A stretch of 42,225 nucleotides of DNA from an uncultured Eubacteriales bacterium (lineage in GTDB: Bacteria > Bacillota > Clostridia > Christensenellales > Aristaeellaceae): NCBI GenBank assembly GCA_902789365.1, contig CADANQ010000049.1:1-42225 (forward strand). The letters run 5' to 3'. A program made the translations under genes and the position numbers. Shown here piece by piece: positions 25,544-33,545 of this stretch (positions are counted from its first letter, which is position 1; every line of letters begins with the position of its first letter). The notes beneath the pieces are model-generated. The model did not search any database and was not told where the DNA came from. It saw nothing but the letters and a program-made list of their open reading frames with translations.

Positions 25544-26125
25544 GTGGAAAAAATCAGACGGCTGATTACGGAATTCACGCCGGGGTGCGAACAGGAGGAA
25601 AGGGACCGGGAGGAGATGCTCCGTTTGATTCGCCGGGGGGAGGACCTGACCGGCCGGCAGCCCGGGGCCCATTTTACCGCGTCCTCCTGGATTATGGACG
25701 AAGCGGGGGAAAAGGCGCTGGCGGTGTGGCACAATATCTACCGTTCCTGGTCCTGGACCGGAGGACACCTGGACGGATGCGGCGATCCCCTGGAGACGGC
25801 GGTAAGGGAAGCCCGGGAGGAGACCGGGATCAAAACGGCCGTCCCGTGGGACGAAAAGCTTTTTTCCCTGGAAATCCTGACGGTGGACGGCCATGAAAAA
25901 CGGGGCGTGTACGTCCCCTCACACCTGCACCTGAATATGACCTTCCTCCTGAAGGCCTCCGCGGAGGAGGAAATACGCCCCAGGGAGGGGGAGAACAGGG
26001 CGGTGAAGTGGTTTTTGCCGGAGGACTTCCTCCGCGCGTGCGCGGAAAAGTGGATGTCGGAGCGCGTTTACAAAAAGCTGGTCCGCAGGTTCGACCGCGT
26101 GAAGGAAAAGGGCGGATGGCGATAA
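25544..26125 (+). CDS. Nudix hydrolase
   Basis: A 193-residue Nudix protein. The Nudix box is GGHLDGCGDPLETAV followed by REAREETGI; the catalytic RExxEE glutamates are intact, while the first box Glu is Gly. The N-terminal part (WIMDEAGEKALAVWH, RSWSWTGGHLDG) resembles Nudix enzymes acting on nucleoside diphosphate derivatives. Exact substrate unknown. The start is GTG at 25544: it follows AAGGAAGCGGGAG, and a promoter lies just upstream, so earlier in-frame codons are not translated. Confidence 0.85.
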   Translation: MEKIRRLITEFTPGCEQEERDREEMLRLIRRGEDLTGRQPGAHFTASSWIMDEAGEKALAVWHNIYRSWSWTGGHLDGCGDPLETAVREAREETGIKTAVPWDEKLFSLEILTVDGHEKRGVYVPSHLHLNMTFLLKASAEEEIRPREGENRAVKWFLPEDFLRACAEKWMSERVYKKLVRRFDRVKEKGGWR

Positions 26126-26158
26126 GGGCCCGTTCCCCCGGCGGCGGGCCTGATACTA

Positions 26159-26187
26159 TTCTCAACTTGATATTATCAATTTGAGAA
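26159..26187. promoter_or_regulatory. 29-bp AT-rich palindrome, possible operator
   Basis: Two 14-bp arms around a single central T, with one mismatch; outer arms TTCTCAA and TTGAGAA, inner TTGATA and TATCAA. In this GC-rich context such an AT-rich palindrome looks like a regulator site (the inner part is loosely Fur/PerR-like) or a terminator for the Nudix gene. It is 112 bp before the threonine aldolase start. Confidence 0.5.
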
Positions 26188-26190
26188 TCC

Positions 26191-26276
26191 GCGTGCTGCG
26201 CACGCTCATGCCGCGCAAAGCGCGTCATACCGTCTCATGCGATCCTGAACGCGCCTTCGGCGCTAGCGGCGAAGCA
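26191..26276. repeat. Cluster of short GC hairpins in the threonine aldolase leader
   Basis: Successive inverted repeats: GCGTGC-TGC-GCACGC (26191-26205), CGCGC-AAA-GCGCG (26212-26224), GCGCC-TTC-GGCGC (26251-26263) and a 20-bp near-palindrome centred on CGCTAGCG (26255-26274). The word CTCATGC occurs twice. It may be a dispersed repeat or a structured leader RNA. Confidence 0.5.
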
Positions 26277-26298
26277 AAAAAATAAAAGGAGCGGAAAT

Positions 26299-27345
26299 AT
26301 GCCAGAGGAAATCCGTTTTGAAAACGACTATTCCGAGGGGGCGCACGAGCGTGTGCTTGAGCGCCTGGCGGCGACCAACATGGAGCAGACCCCCGGCTAT
26401 GGGGAGGATCCCCACTGCGCCCGCGCGGCGGAGATGATCCGCCGCCTGACAGACGCTCCGGGAGCCTACGTGCAGTTCCTTGTGGGCGGGACCCAGACCA
26501 ACATGACGGTCATTGCCGCCGCCCTGCGCCCCCACGAAGGCGTTGTGGCGGCCCAAACCGGGCACATCGCCTGCCATGAGACCGGCGCGGTGGAAGCGAC
26601 GGGCCACAAGGTGATCTGCCTGCCCTCCCACGACGGCAAAGTGGACGCGGCCGAGGCCGAAAGATATTTTGAGGATTACTGGTCCGACGCGTCCTTTGAA
26701 CACATGGTGAAGCCGAAGATGATTTATATTTCCCAGCCCACGGAAAGCGGCACCCTGTACTCCCTGAAGGAACTTACGGAGCTTCGCCGGGTGTGCGACC
26801 GCTTTGACGCGTACCTGTTCCTGGACGGGGCCAGGCTGGGCTACGGGATGGAAAGCCCCTCAAACGACGTGGGATACCACGACCTTTCCCGCCTGTGCCA
26901 TGTGTTCTATATCGGCGGCACCAAGGTGGGGGCGCTGTTCGGCGAGGCCGTGGTAATCATGGATCCCGGAATCAAAAACGAGTTCCGCTACATGATCAAG
27001 CAGCGGGGAGGCATGCTGGCCAAGGGACGGCTGCTGGGCATCCAGTTCGAGGCGCTGCTGGAGGACGGGCTGTATATGCGCATCTCCCGCCACGCCGTCG
27101 TCCAGGCGGAGCGCGTCCGGGAGGCGCTGAAGCAAAAGGGGATTCCTCTCTGGGGCAGCTCCGACACCAACCAGGTCTTTGCCGTGTTTGCTTCCGACGA
27201 GGCAAAGGCCCTGCGGGAGAAGGGCTATGTCTTCAGCCAGTGGACCCCGGAGAGGGACGGCAGGGCCGTGTGGCGCATCTGCACCGGATGGGCCACCCCG
27301 GAGGAAAACGTGACCCGGCTGATCCGCGATATCCTTGATCTGTAA
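26299..27345 (+). CDS. Low-specificity L-threonine aldolase, PLP-dependent
   Basis: A 348-residue fold-type I PLP enzyme of the beta-eliminating lyase/threonine aldolase family. FENDYSEGAHE at the N-terminus, HIACHETGAVE, FLDGARLGYG (Asp binding the PLP nitrogen) and YIGGTKVGALFGEAVV (Schiff-base Lys near 213) are all as expected. It splits L-threonine or allo-threonine into glycine and acetaldehyde in the cytoplasm. Start ATG follows AAAAGGAGC. The 173-bp leader upstream is rich in inverted repeats. Confidence 0.92.
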   Translation: MPEEIRFENDYSEGAHERVLERLAATNMEQTPGYGEDPHCARAAEMIRRLTDAPGAYVQFLVGGTQTNMTVIAAALRPHEGVVAAQTGHIACHETGAVEATGHKVICLPSHDGKVDAAEAERYFEDYWSDASFEHMVKPKMIYISQPTESGTLYSLKELTELRRVCDRFDAYLFLDGARLGYGMESPSNDVGYHDLSRLCHVFYIGGTKVGALFGEAVVIMDPGIKNEFRYMIKQRGGMLAKGRLLGIQFEALLEDGLYMRISRHAVVQAERVREALKQKGIPLWGSSDTNQVFAVFASDEAKALREKGYVFSQWTPERDGRAVWRICTGWATPEENVTRLIRDILDL

Positions 27346-27415
27346 AACAGGCGCGTCCGCCGATACCGCGGAAAGAAACGGAAAAACGTGGCGGCGGAGC
27401 CGGAAAGGGAAAAAG

Positions 27416-27967
27416 ATGCGCATCCTGATCGCTTCGGATATCCACGGCTCGGCGCCGTGCTGCTCCCGATTGCTTGACGCCATGGCCCGCGAGGGGGCCG
27501 CGAGGCTCCTTCTGCTGGGGGACATCCTGTACCACGGGCCCAGGAACGACCTGCCCGAGGGCTATGCCCCGAAGGAGGTCATCTCCCTCCTTTCGCCCCT
27601 GAAGGACCGTGTTTTCTGCGTCCGGGGAAACTGCGACACCGAGGTGGACCAGATGGTGCTGCCTTTCCCGATCATGGCGGATTACGGCCTCATGACGACG
27701 GGGGAAAGGCTTTGCTATTTCACCCACGGACATATTTACAACCTTGACCGCCTCCCGCCGCTGCGGAAGGGGGATATCCTTCTGCACGGGCACACCCATG
27801 TGCCCGCCTGCGTCTCTTTCGGCGACGGGAACCTTTACCTGAATCCCGGCTCGGTATCCATTCCCAAGGAAGGAAGCCCCCGCGGATACATGACCCTGGA
27901 GGGCACGGTGTTCGCCTGGAAGGACCTTGACGGGAACACGCTTAGGGAAATCGACACGGCGGGATGA
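27416..27967 (+). CDS. yfcE: YfcE-like metallophosphodiesterase
   Basis: A 183-residue MJ0936/YfcE-type phosphodiesterase. Metal motifs are in order: SDIHGS near residue 7, LGDILYHGP near 38, VRGNCD near 74, FTHGH near 102 and HGHTHVP near 124. YfcE enzymes hydrolyse phosphodiesters in vitro, and the physiological substrate is open. Start ATG at 27416 follows GGAAAGGG. Its stop codon directly abuts that of the convergent EamA gene, with no base between, so the two transcripts must overlap. Confidence 0.9.
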   Translation: MRILIASDIHGSAPCCSRLLDAMAREGAARLLLLGDILYHGPRNDLPEGYAPKEVISLLSPLKDRVFCVRGNCDTEVDQMVLPFPIMADYGLMTTGERLCYFTHGHIYNLDRLPPLRKGDILLHGHTHVPACVSFGDGNLYLNPGSVSIPKEGSPRGYMTLEGTVFAWKDLDGNTLREIDTAG

Positions 27968-28846
27968 TCAGGCCCCCGATGCGTCCCCGGTCCCTTTCCC
28001 GCCCCGGGCAAGCCATACGTTGTATAACAGGATGGATACCACCACGATCACCGCGCCGGCCAGGGAAAGGGGCGAAACCGTTTCGTGATAGAAGACCGCC
28101 ACCCAAAGGGGGTTCATGATGGGCTCCAGGCCGGTGAGCAGGCTGGCCGTCACGGCGGGGACGCGCCGGATGCCGACGGAAAACAGGATATAGGCGCCGC
28201 CCACCTGCACCGCGCCCAAAGCGGCCACGGACAAAAGAACGGGCGCCGAAAAATCCGTTTCCCCAAGGCACAGGGGCGTCAGAATCACGCCCGCGGCCAG
28301 CTGTCCCAGGAAGCAGGAGGAAATGGCGTCGGCGTTTTTGCCGGTGTTCATCATGAACACGCCGGCGTAGCATACGCCGGAGAGGACGGCAAGCAGGTTT
28401 CCGGGCAGGTTGCCGGCACGGATTCCGTCGATAAAGAAAAGGACCACCCCCAGGAGCACCGCGCAGCAGGCCGCCACGTCTGTTTTCCCGGGCTTCTGGC
28501 CGTAAAACAGGGCCATGAAGAGAATGACGAACACCGGCGCCGTGAACTGCAGCACGATGGTGTTCGCGGCGGTGGTCAGCTTGTTGGCGACAGCGAACAG
28601 CGTGGTGACGCCGATCATGGACAGCGCGCCTGTAAGGACGCTGCGGCTGAAGACGATCCTGTGGCGGGTAAGGAGGAGAAAGACGCCGATCACTCCCGCG
28701 CCGATCAGGTTGCGGGCCCCGTTGATGGCCAGGGGGGACCAGGGCACCAGCTTGATGAACAGCCCGCCGGTGGAAAAGCACACCGAGGCCAGGAACACGC
28801 AAAGCGTGTATTTCCATTCCATGGGGGTCCGCCTGTTTTCCGCCAT
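27968..28846 (-). CDS. EamA/DMT family transporter
   Basis: A 292-residue membrane protein with about 10 helices in two EamA repeats (first ends near residue 140; the second contains ILFSVGIRRVPAVTASLLTGLEPIMNP, a typical segment). It probably exports or imports small metabolites such as amino acids. The start is ATG at 28846 behind GGGAGCGG; the long upstream extension of the open frame crosses the promoter and is not coding. Confidence 0.88.
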   Translation of the reverse strand: MAENRRTPMEWKYTLCVFLASVCFSTGGLFIKLVPWSPLAINGARNLIGAGVIGVFLLLTRHRIVFSRSVLTGALSMIGVTTLFAVANKLTTAANTIVLQFTAPVFVILFMALFYGQKPGKTDVAACCAVLLGVVLFFIDGIRAGNLPGNLLAVLSGVCYAGVFMMNTGKNADAISSCFLGQLAAGVILTPLCLGETDFSAPVLLSVAALGAVQVGGAYILFSVGIRRVPAVTASLLTGLEPIMNPLWVAVFYHETVSPLSLAGAVIVVVSILLYNVWLARGGKGTGDASGA

Positions 28847-28934
28847 TGCTCCGCTCCCTGTTTTTTGATTCGCGCCGTTTGGAACGCGCTGCCCGGGGCG
28901 GGGCATAACGCCCGCGCCCGGCGCGCATGAGAGA

Positions 28935-28962
28935 ATTATACACCTTTTTCCCGCGGATGAAA
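28935..28962 (-). promoter_or_regulatory. Promoter of the EamA gene
   Basis: On the minus strand a perfect TATAAT (forward 28935-28940) has a weak -35 TTTCAT (forward 28957-28962), spacer 16 bp. Confidence 0.5.
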
Positions 28963-29014
28963 GGCCGCCCGGCCGACGGATCAAATTTTTATACGGGAAG
29001 GCGCGCCGCCCGTC

Positions 29015-29041
29015 TTTACAAACGTGATGTTTTGGTATAAT
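29015..29041 (+). promoter_or_regulatory. Candidate promoter of the Cys-rich peptide cluster
   Basis: TTTACA at 29015-29020 and TATAAT at 29036-29041 with a short 15-bp spacer. A second -10-like TATACT lies at 29051-29056. The leader is about 90 nt. Confidence 0.5.
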
Positions 29042-29135
29042 AATTATGTATATACTGACGCAATGAGGTCCCGGCGTCTCCGGGGCCGAACCCTTTTCCC
29101 GTACGAACATATTCCATACCAAAGGAGAGATACGC

Positions 29136-29579
29136 ATGAAGAAAATGACCGGCGAGCCTTCTTCCCTTCCGGCTTCGGCCGAAAACGCGGAGCGCGGCAT
29201 CACGCGGAGGGCTTTTCTGAAAGGCACTGCGGGCTTTGTTCTCCTGTGCGGCACCGGCTTTGGCCTTCACGGACTGGCGGAGGCCGCCGCCGCGCCGGAT
29301 GAAAAAACCGTCGGCCCCCGGCTGCGGGACGGGTTCAGAATCATCCGGACCGAAAACGGGGCGGAAATCGCCTATAACGGTGAAACCTGCTTTATCGTCA
29401 ACGAAAAGGGACTGGAGCTTTTGAGATTGGCGGACGGGCGGCATACCCTTGAGGAAGTGATCCGCGCCGCGGGCCTTGAGGAGAACGCCGGCCCCGCGGC
29501 GGACTTCTTCCTGACCCTCGGGCAGGCGGGCTACCTTCAGAACAGATTGGAGGTAAGCAAATTTGCCGTCATCATGTGA
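29136..29579 (+). CDS. Tat-signal PqqD-like (RiPP recognition element) protein
   Basis: A 147-residue protein. A twin-arginine motif TRRAFLK (Arg24-Arg25) precedes a hydrophobic stretch (about 30-52), then a PqqD-like domain (about 65-140; GAEIAYNGETCFIVNEKG and LLRLADGRHTLEEVI are typical). PqqD domains bind RiPP leader peptides and hand them to the radical SAM enzyme, normally in the cytoplasm, so a Tat signal here is odd. It would mean export after folding, or a membrane-tethered RRE. The stop overlaps the start of the rSAM gene by 17 nt. Start ATG after AAAGGAGAG. Confidence 0.85.
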   Translation: MKKMTGEPSSLPASAENAERGITRRAFLKGTAGFVLLCGTGFGLHGLAEAAAAPDEKTVGPRLRDGFRIIRTENGAEIAYNGETCFIVNEKGLELLRLADGRHTLEEVIRAAGLEENAGPAADFFLTLGQAGYLQNRLEVSKFAVIM

Positions 29580-30876
29580 GCTGTTTGTCCTGCGGGACGA
29601 AAAAGGCCCGATCCTTTACGCGCCGCTTGCGCGGCTTTACGCCCGGGTCAACGAATCGGCGATCGCCGCCGTGGCCAGACGCCTTTACGGAAAGCCGAAG
29701 CAGGAGGGCGACGCCGAATGCCTGGGCCTGCTGGAGGAATGCGGCTTTTTCCGGGAGTACGAACACCCGCACGGCGAACCCAGGCCTCCGGTTCAGGTGA
29801 CGCTGTTCCCCACGGACGGCTGCAACCTGAGGTGCCGCTACTGCTACGCGGGGGCGGAAAAAAAGCGCCACGTGATGCCCCTTGAGGTCGGCAGGGCGGC
29901 CATCGACCTGGTGGCGGAGAACGCGAAGAAGCAGAATTATCAGGATTTTACGGTCAGCTTCCATGGGAACGGCGAACCGTTCTTCGCTTTCGACCGGGTG
30001 CAGGAATTGTGCCGCTACGCCCTTGAGGCCGCGGACCGGGTGGGGCTGAAGGCGCATCTTTCGATGGCCTCCAACGGCGTCCTGAATGAAAAGCAGCTGG
30101 ACTGGCTCCTTGCCTGGTTCGACGGCGTGAATATCTCCTTTGACGGCACGGAGGAGCTGCAGAACCGCCAGCGCCCGATGGCGGACGGAGGCCCCAGCTT
30201 CCCGCTGGTCCACAGGACGTTGAAGCGCCTGAACGACGCCGGAAAGAAATTCAGCATCCGTTCCACCCTGACCGCGTCCAGCGCGGACAAGCTGCCGGAA
30301 ATCGCGGCCTTTGTGCTGGAGAATTATCCGAACTGCGATCCCCTGCACGTGGAGCCGGCGTGGGAAGCCGGCCGGTCCCTGAAAACGGGGGAGCATACCC
30401 CGGAGGCGGATCTGTTTGTCAGCAAATTCCTGGAGGCGGATAAGATCCTGGACGGGAAAATGCGCCTGGTTTATTCCGCGGCGCGCATGGACCACATCGG
30501 TTCCGCGTTCTGCGGCGTGTGCTGCAATTCCTTCGTGGTCACCTCCGAGGGGCTGGTCACCAGCTGCTACGAGGTGTCCGAGATGAGCGATCCCCGGTCC
30601 GGCAGGTATATCTACGGGGCCTGGGACGCGGAAGCGAACGGATTTGCGTTTGACGAAAAGAAACAGGAGGACCTGCACACCCTGACGGTGGACCGGATTC
30701 CCCACTGCGCGGACTGCTTCTGCAAATACCACTGCAGCGGCGACTGCGCCGCGAAGCTGCTGGGCCTGAAGCCGCCGTCCGAACACGCCGGCAGCGTCCG
30801 CTGCCGGATCACCCGAGCGATCACATTGCACCAGATCCAGAAAAAACTGAACGAGGAGGTCAACGACCATGCCTGA
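29563..30876 (+). CDS. CcpM-like radical SAM/SPASM maturase of a Cys-rich peptide
   Basis: A 437-residue radical SAM enzyme. The N-terminal region (1-75) may also be leader-binding. The SAM cluster motif is C87-x3-C91-x2-C94 (DGCNLRCRYCY). The C-terminal SPASM region holds many Cys (FCGVCCNSF, SCYEVS, HCADCFCKYHCSGDC) for auxiliary 4Fe-4S clusters. The arrangement and the Cys-rich peptide gene directly behind it match the Clostridial Cys-rich peptide maturase CcpM. SPASM RiPP enzymes form thioether or C-C links, and which one here is unknown. The start is TTG at 29563, since GGAGG lies about 9 nt before it. It overlaps the precursor gene by 8 nt. Confidence 0.88.
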   Translation: MPSSCELFVLRDEKGPILYAPLARLYARVNESAIAAVARRLYGKPKQEGDAECLGLLEECGFFREYEHPHGEPRPPVQVTLFPTDGCNLRCRYCYAGAEKKRHVMPLEVGRAAIDLVAENAKKQNYQDFTVSFHGNGEPFFAFDRVQELCRYALEAADRVGLKAHLSMASNGVLNEKQLDWLLAWFDGVNISFDGTEELQNRQRPMADGGPSFPLVHRTLKRLNDAGKKFSIRSTLTASSADKLPEIAAFVLENYPNCDPLHVEPAWEAGRSLKTGEHTPEADLFVSKFLEADKILDGKMRLVYSAARMDHIGSAFCGVCCNSFVVTSEGLVTSCYEVSEMSDPRSGRYIYGAWDAEANGFAFDEKKQEDLHTLTVDRIPHCADCFCKYHCSGDCAAKLLGLKPPSEHAGSVRCRITRAITLHQIQKKLNEEVNDHA

Positions 30877-31279
30877 CGATCGTCTTTCTTCCAAAGAGGC
30901 CGAAAAAAAACTGCCCCAGCCCAAGGTATACATCGTAAGGAACGGCGAAGCGGTATTCAAGCCCGGGATGAAGACCTGGTTTGTGGAAAGCCGCAAGGGC
31001 GGAAATACCGAATCATCCGGCGTGATGAGGGACGGCGACGGCGCGGTGATGAGGGGAATGGTGTGCACCTGCAATCCCTTCTGCACCTGCGAGGCGACCT
31101 GTTCCTGCAACCCGCAGTGCGCCTGCCAGCCGGTCTGTTCCTGCGACCCGGTGTGCACCTGCGACCCGGTATGCTCCTGCCAGACGACATGCACCTGCCA
31201 GGTGACCTGCTCCTGTCAGACGACGGGCGGCGGTTACTGCACCTGCAACAAGGTGTGCACCTGCAATCCTGTGCACTGA
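30869..31279 (+). CDS. Cys-rich RiPP precursor with eleven C-x-C hexads
   Basis: A 136-residue peptide. Residues 1-65 form a Cys-free leader (KVYIVRNGEAVFKPGMKTWF is its ordered-looking core). From residue 66 to the end come 11 hexads of the form C-[TSA]-C-[NEDQ]-x-x, 22 Cys in all, broken once by GGGY after the ninth. The pattern resembles Clostridial Cys-rich peptides made with CcpM. Alternatives are a metallothionein-like metal binder or a disulfide-rich surface peptide, but the overlap with the rSAM gene favours a modified peptide. Start ATG at 30869 overlaps the maturase stop. Confidence 0.88.
   Translation: MPDDRLSSKEAEKKLPQPKVYIVRNGEAVFKPGMKTWFVESRKGGNTESSGVMRDGDGAVMRGMVCTCNPFCTCEATCSCNPQCACQPVCSCDPVCTCDPVCSCQTTCTCQVTCSCQTTGGGYCTCNKVCTCNPVH
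31064..31273 (+). repeat. Eleven 18-bp coding repeats (C-x-C hexads)
   Basis: In-frame repeats of the form TGC/TGT-NNN-TGC plus three codons. The ninth unit is longer by four codons. An 18-bp unit of this kind can expand or contract without breaking the frame. Confidence 0.85.
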
Positions 31280-31289
31280 GGAGGTCCGT

Positions 31290-32114
31290 ATGTACAGAAA
31301 GATTTGCCGCGCGCTTTCCCTGGCCTTGACGGTATGCCTGATGCTCTCATCCGGCCTCCCTTCCGCCTTCGCCGGCAGGGATCTTTCGGATATCATCGAC
31401 CTGAACGATTATCCTTCCTCCATCAGCTCCGGTCTTCTGTGCGACCGGGCGATCGCCAGGGGAAACGAAGCCTTTGAAGAAGGCGATTACGAAACAGCCA
31501 GGGGCTATTACGTGTTCGCCCTGCGCAAGATCGACAAATCCGCGACCTACTGCGAGGGCGACGTGTGCAACAACCTGGTGCTGACTCTCCTGTACCTGGG
31601 GGAGAACCGGACGGCCTACGACCTTTGCCGCTACATGCTGGAGGAGAACCTGGCCCCGGGCAGGGAAGACCGTTACGGCTATATGATGAACATGCTGGCC
31701 TGCGCCCACGCCCTCGGGCTGAGCGCCGCCGGTGAGCTGGAGCACGCCCGGGAGGAGGGGTATTTCTCCTTTGAGGACCTGGCGGACCTGGCTGACGACC
31801 AGCCCAGGGCGTTCACCGGGCTTCTGACGGGCCTGGTATATAACGTATTGTATATCGACATGGAAGGCAGCGAGGATGACGGAGCCGCGAGCTGGGCATA
31901 TTTCCCGGACGACCTGTTCGAAGACGCGGACCTGGAGGATGTGAGGGCCAAACTGTCCTCCGGAGGCGTCGGCAGGGAAGAATACCTTGAATATATCTAC
32001 GAATTCCTCCTTGAGGCGAACCTGTGGTTCAACCTGACCTACAGCGCCGACGATCCCGACATCATGGAAATGATTCTTTACGTCGAGGCCCTGAGGGACG
32101 AAGCCGCGGCGTAA
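31290..32114 (+). CDS. Secreted helical-repeat (TPR-like) protein of the peptide cluster
   Basis: A 274-residue exported protein. The signal peptide is about 1-29 (ALTVCLMLSSGLPSAFAG). Residues about 50-135 look like TPR helices (ARGNEAFEEGDYETARGYYV, then LVLTLLYLGENRTAYDL). The rest is acidic and helical. Family not recognised. The start lies 10 bp after the precursor stop behind GGAGG, so it is co-expressed with the precursor. Possible roles are docking, export or anchoring of the mature peptide. Confidence 0.8.
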   Translation: MYRKICRALSLALTVCLMLSSGLPSAFAGRDLSDIIDLNDYPSSISSGLLCDRAIARGNEAFEEGDYETARGYYVFALRKIDKSATYCEGDVCNNLVLTLLYLGENRTAYDLCRYMLEENLAPGREDRYGYMMNMLACAHALGLSAAGELEHAREEGYFSFEDLADLADDQPRAFTGLLTGLVYNVLYIDMEGSEDDGAASWAYFPDDLFEDADLEDVRAKLSSGGVGREEYLEYIYEFLLEANLWFNLTYSADDPDIMEMILYVEALRDEAAA

Positions 32115-32150
32115 GGGAAGGATTCCCGTATACGCTCTTCAGCGCATATC

Positions 32151-33545
32151 ATGAACGATCTTCATTCCGAACATGCGCCGTTTGTTCCCGGACGGACGGC
32201 GCTGGTCCGCCCGCGGTATGACGGTACGGACCATGAATTTCAGGAACCGCTCGGCGCCGAGGCGATCTGCGGCTATCTGCTCGCCCGCGGCGCCGAGGCC
32301 CGGGTCTTCGACCGGAGGCTCGGGGCGTCCGTTTCCGATATCGAAAAATTCTGCCCGGACTGGGTGGGCTTTTCGCTGATGACGGAGGAGGACGCCCCGG
32401 ACGCTCTGCGGCTGAGGCAGATGCTTTCCCGCCCCGGAAGGCGATTTTTCGCGGGCGGGCTTTTTGTGACCTCCTGCATGGAAAAGGCAAGGGCCCTGTT
32501 CCCCTCGGACACGACGCTGATCCCCGGCGAGGGGGAGGGCCCCGTGTGGGAACTTCTGACCTTCGGCGAGGTGCGGGAAGGTCCCCGGCCCGGCCCGAAC
32601 GAATGGGCCTTTGCCAGCCGGGAAAACCTTTCGGAATACCTTGCCCGCGGCGGCGTGATCAACATCCGCACCGCCAGGGGCTGCAGGGGCGGGTGTGCTT
32701 TTTGCACCACGCCCCGCCTTTGCGTGCCAAAGGGCTTCGAAACGCGGGACGTTTCCCTGGTGGCGGACGAAATGGCTTCCCTCGTCCGGGCGGGATATCC
32801 GCCGGTGTTCAATTTCACCGACGATATGTTCGGCGGTTATGACCGGGTGGAGGAACTGGAGGAGGCCCTTTCCCTGCGGGGCGTGCGGGCCGCGTTCTCC
32901 CTGGAAATGCGGGCAAGGGAGGTGTCCCTGACGCCGCCGGACCTTTGGAAACGCCTTTACGGGGGAGGGCTGTGCCGGGTGTTTACCGGCATGGAGAGCC
33001 TGAACCCGGATACGCTGAGGGCGTGGCATAAGCCGGTGGACACGGAGCGGCTTGCCGCTTCTCTGAAGGCCATGCGCGCGTCGGGCGTTGCCTGCGAGGT
33101 GGGATATATCCTGTGGCACGACCGCCAGGGGCCGGAAGGCGCCTTGCGGGAGGCCGAGGGGCTGCACGCCCTGGGACTTCTGTCTCCGAAGACCGCCCTT
33201 TCCCGCCTGGTGCTGTTCCCCGGCAGCCCGCTGCACGAGGAACGGAAAGCCCGGGGCGTCGAACTGTGCGAGCTCGGCGGCGAGGCCGCCCGCCTGCACG
33301 ATATGTGGGAGGACGTGCTTTTTCCGCTTCTGAAGCCATGGACGGCCGCGGCCTGCGCCTGCCCGAGGATGGCCTGCGAAGCCTTCCTTTCCGGGGAAAG
33401 GGATGCTCTTTCCGCCCTGGAGGGATGCATGGAACGCCTGAAGGAAATGACCTGGCAGGCCATACGGAACGGGCGTCCGCCCGAAGAAAAAGACTGTGAG
33501 GAAGCGCGCCGTGAACTGCATTCGCTTCACATTGCCTGTGAATGA
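32151..33545 (+). CDS. Radical SAM protein with B12-binding-like N-terminal fold
   Basis: A 464-residue enzyme. Residues about 15-145 look like a cobalamin-binding-type Rossmann domain (RFFAGGLFVTSC and LIPGEGEGPVWELL are typical), but the DxHxxG lower-ligand motif is absent. The radical SAM core follows with C178-x3-C182-x2-C185 (RGCRGGCAFC) and FTGMESLNPDTL. Known enzymes of this class methylate, cyclise or rearrange substrates. Here it would be a second modification step for the Cys-rich peptide (inference). No good ribosome-binding site precedes ATG 32151, so the start is uncertain. Its end overlaps the next gene by 50 nt. Confidence 0.82.
   Translation: MNDLHSEHAPFVPGRTALVRPRYDGTDHEFQEPLGAEAICGYLLARGAEARVFDRRLGASVSDIEKFCPDWVGFSLMTEEDAPDALRLRQMLSRPGRRFFAGGLFVTSCMEKARALFPSDTTLIPGEGEGPVWELLTFGEVREGPRPGPNEWAFASRENLSEYLARGGVINIRTARGCRGGCAFCTTPRLCVPKGFETRDVSLVADEMASLVRAGYPPVFNFTDDMFGGYDRVEELEEALSLRGVRAAFSLEMRAREVSLTPPDLWKRLYGGGLCRVFTGMESLNPDTLRAWHKPVDTERLAASLKAMRASGVACEVGYILWHDRQGPEGALREAEGLHALGLLSPKTALSRLVLFPGSPLHEERKARGVELCELGGEAARLHDMWEDVLFPLLKPWTAAACACPRMACEAFLSGERDALSALEGCMERLKEMTWQAIRNGRPPEEKDCEEARRELHSLHIACE

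Noticed and set aside
31064-31273. The short 18-bp repeats as a CRISPR array
   Set aside because: Units are contiguous, in frame and without spacers; they encode the C-x-C hexads.
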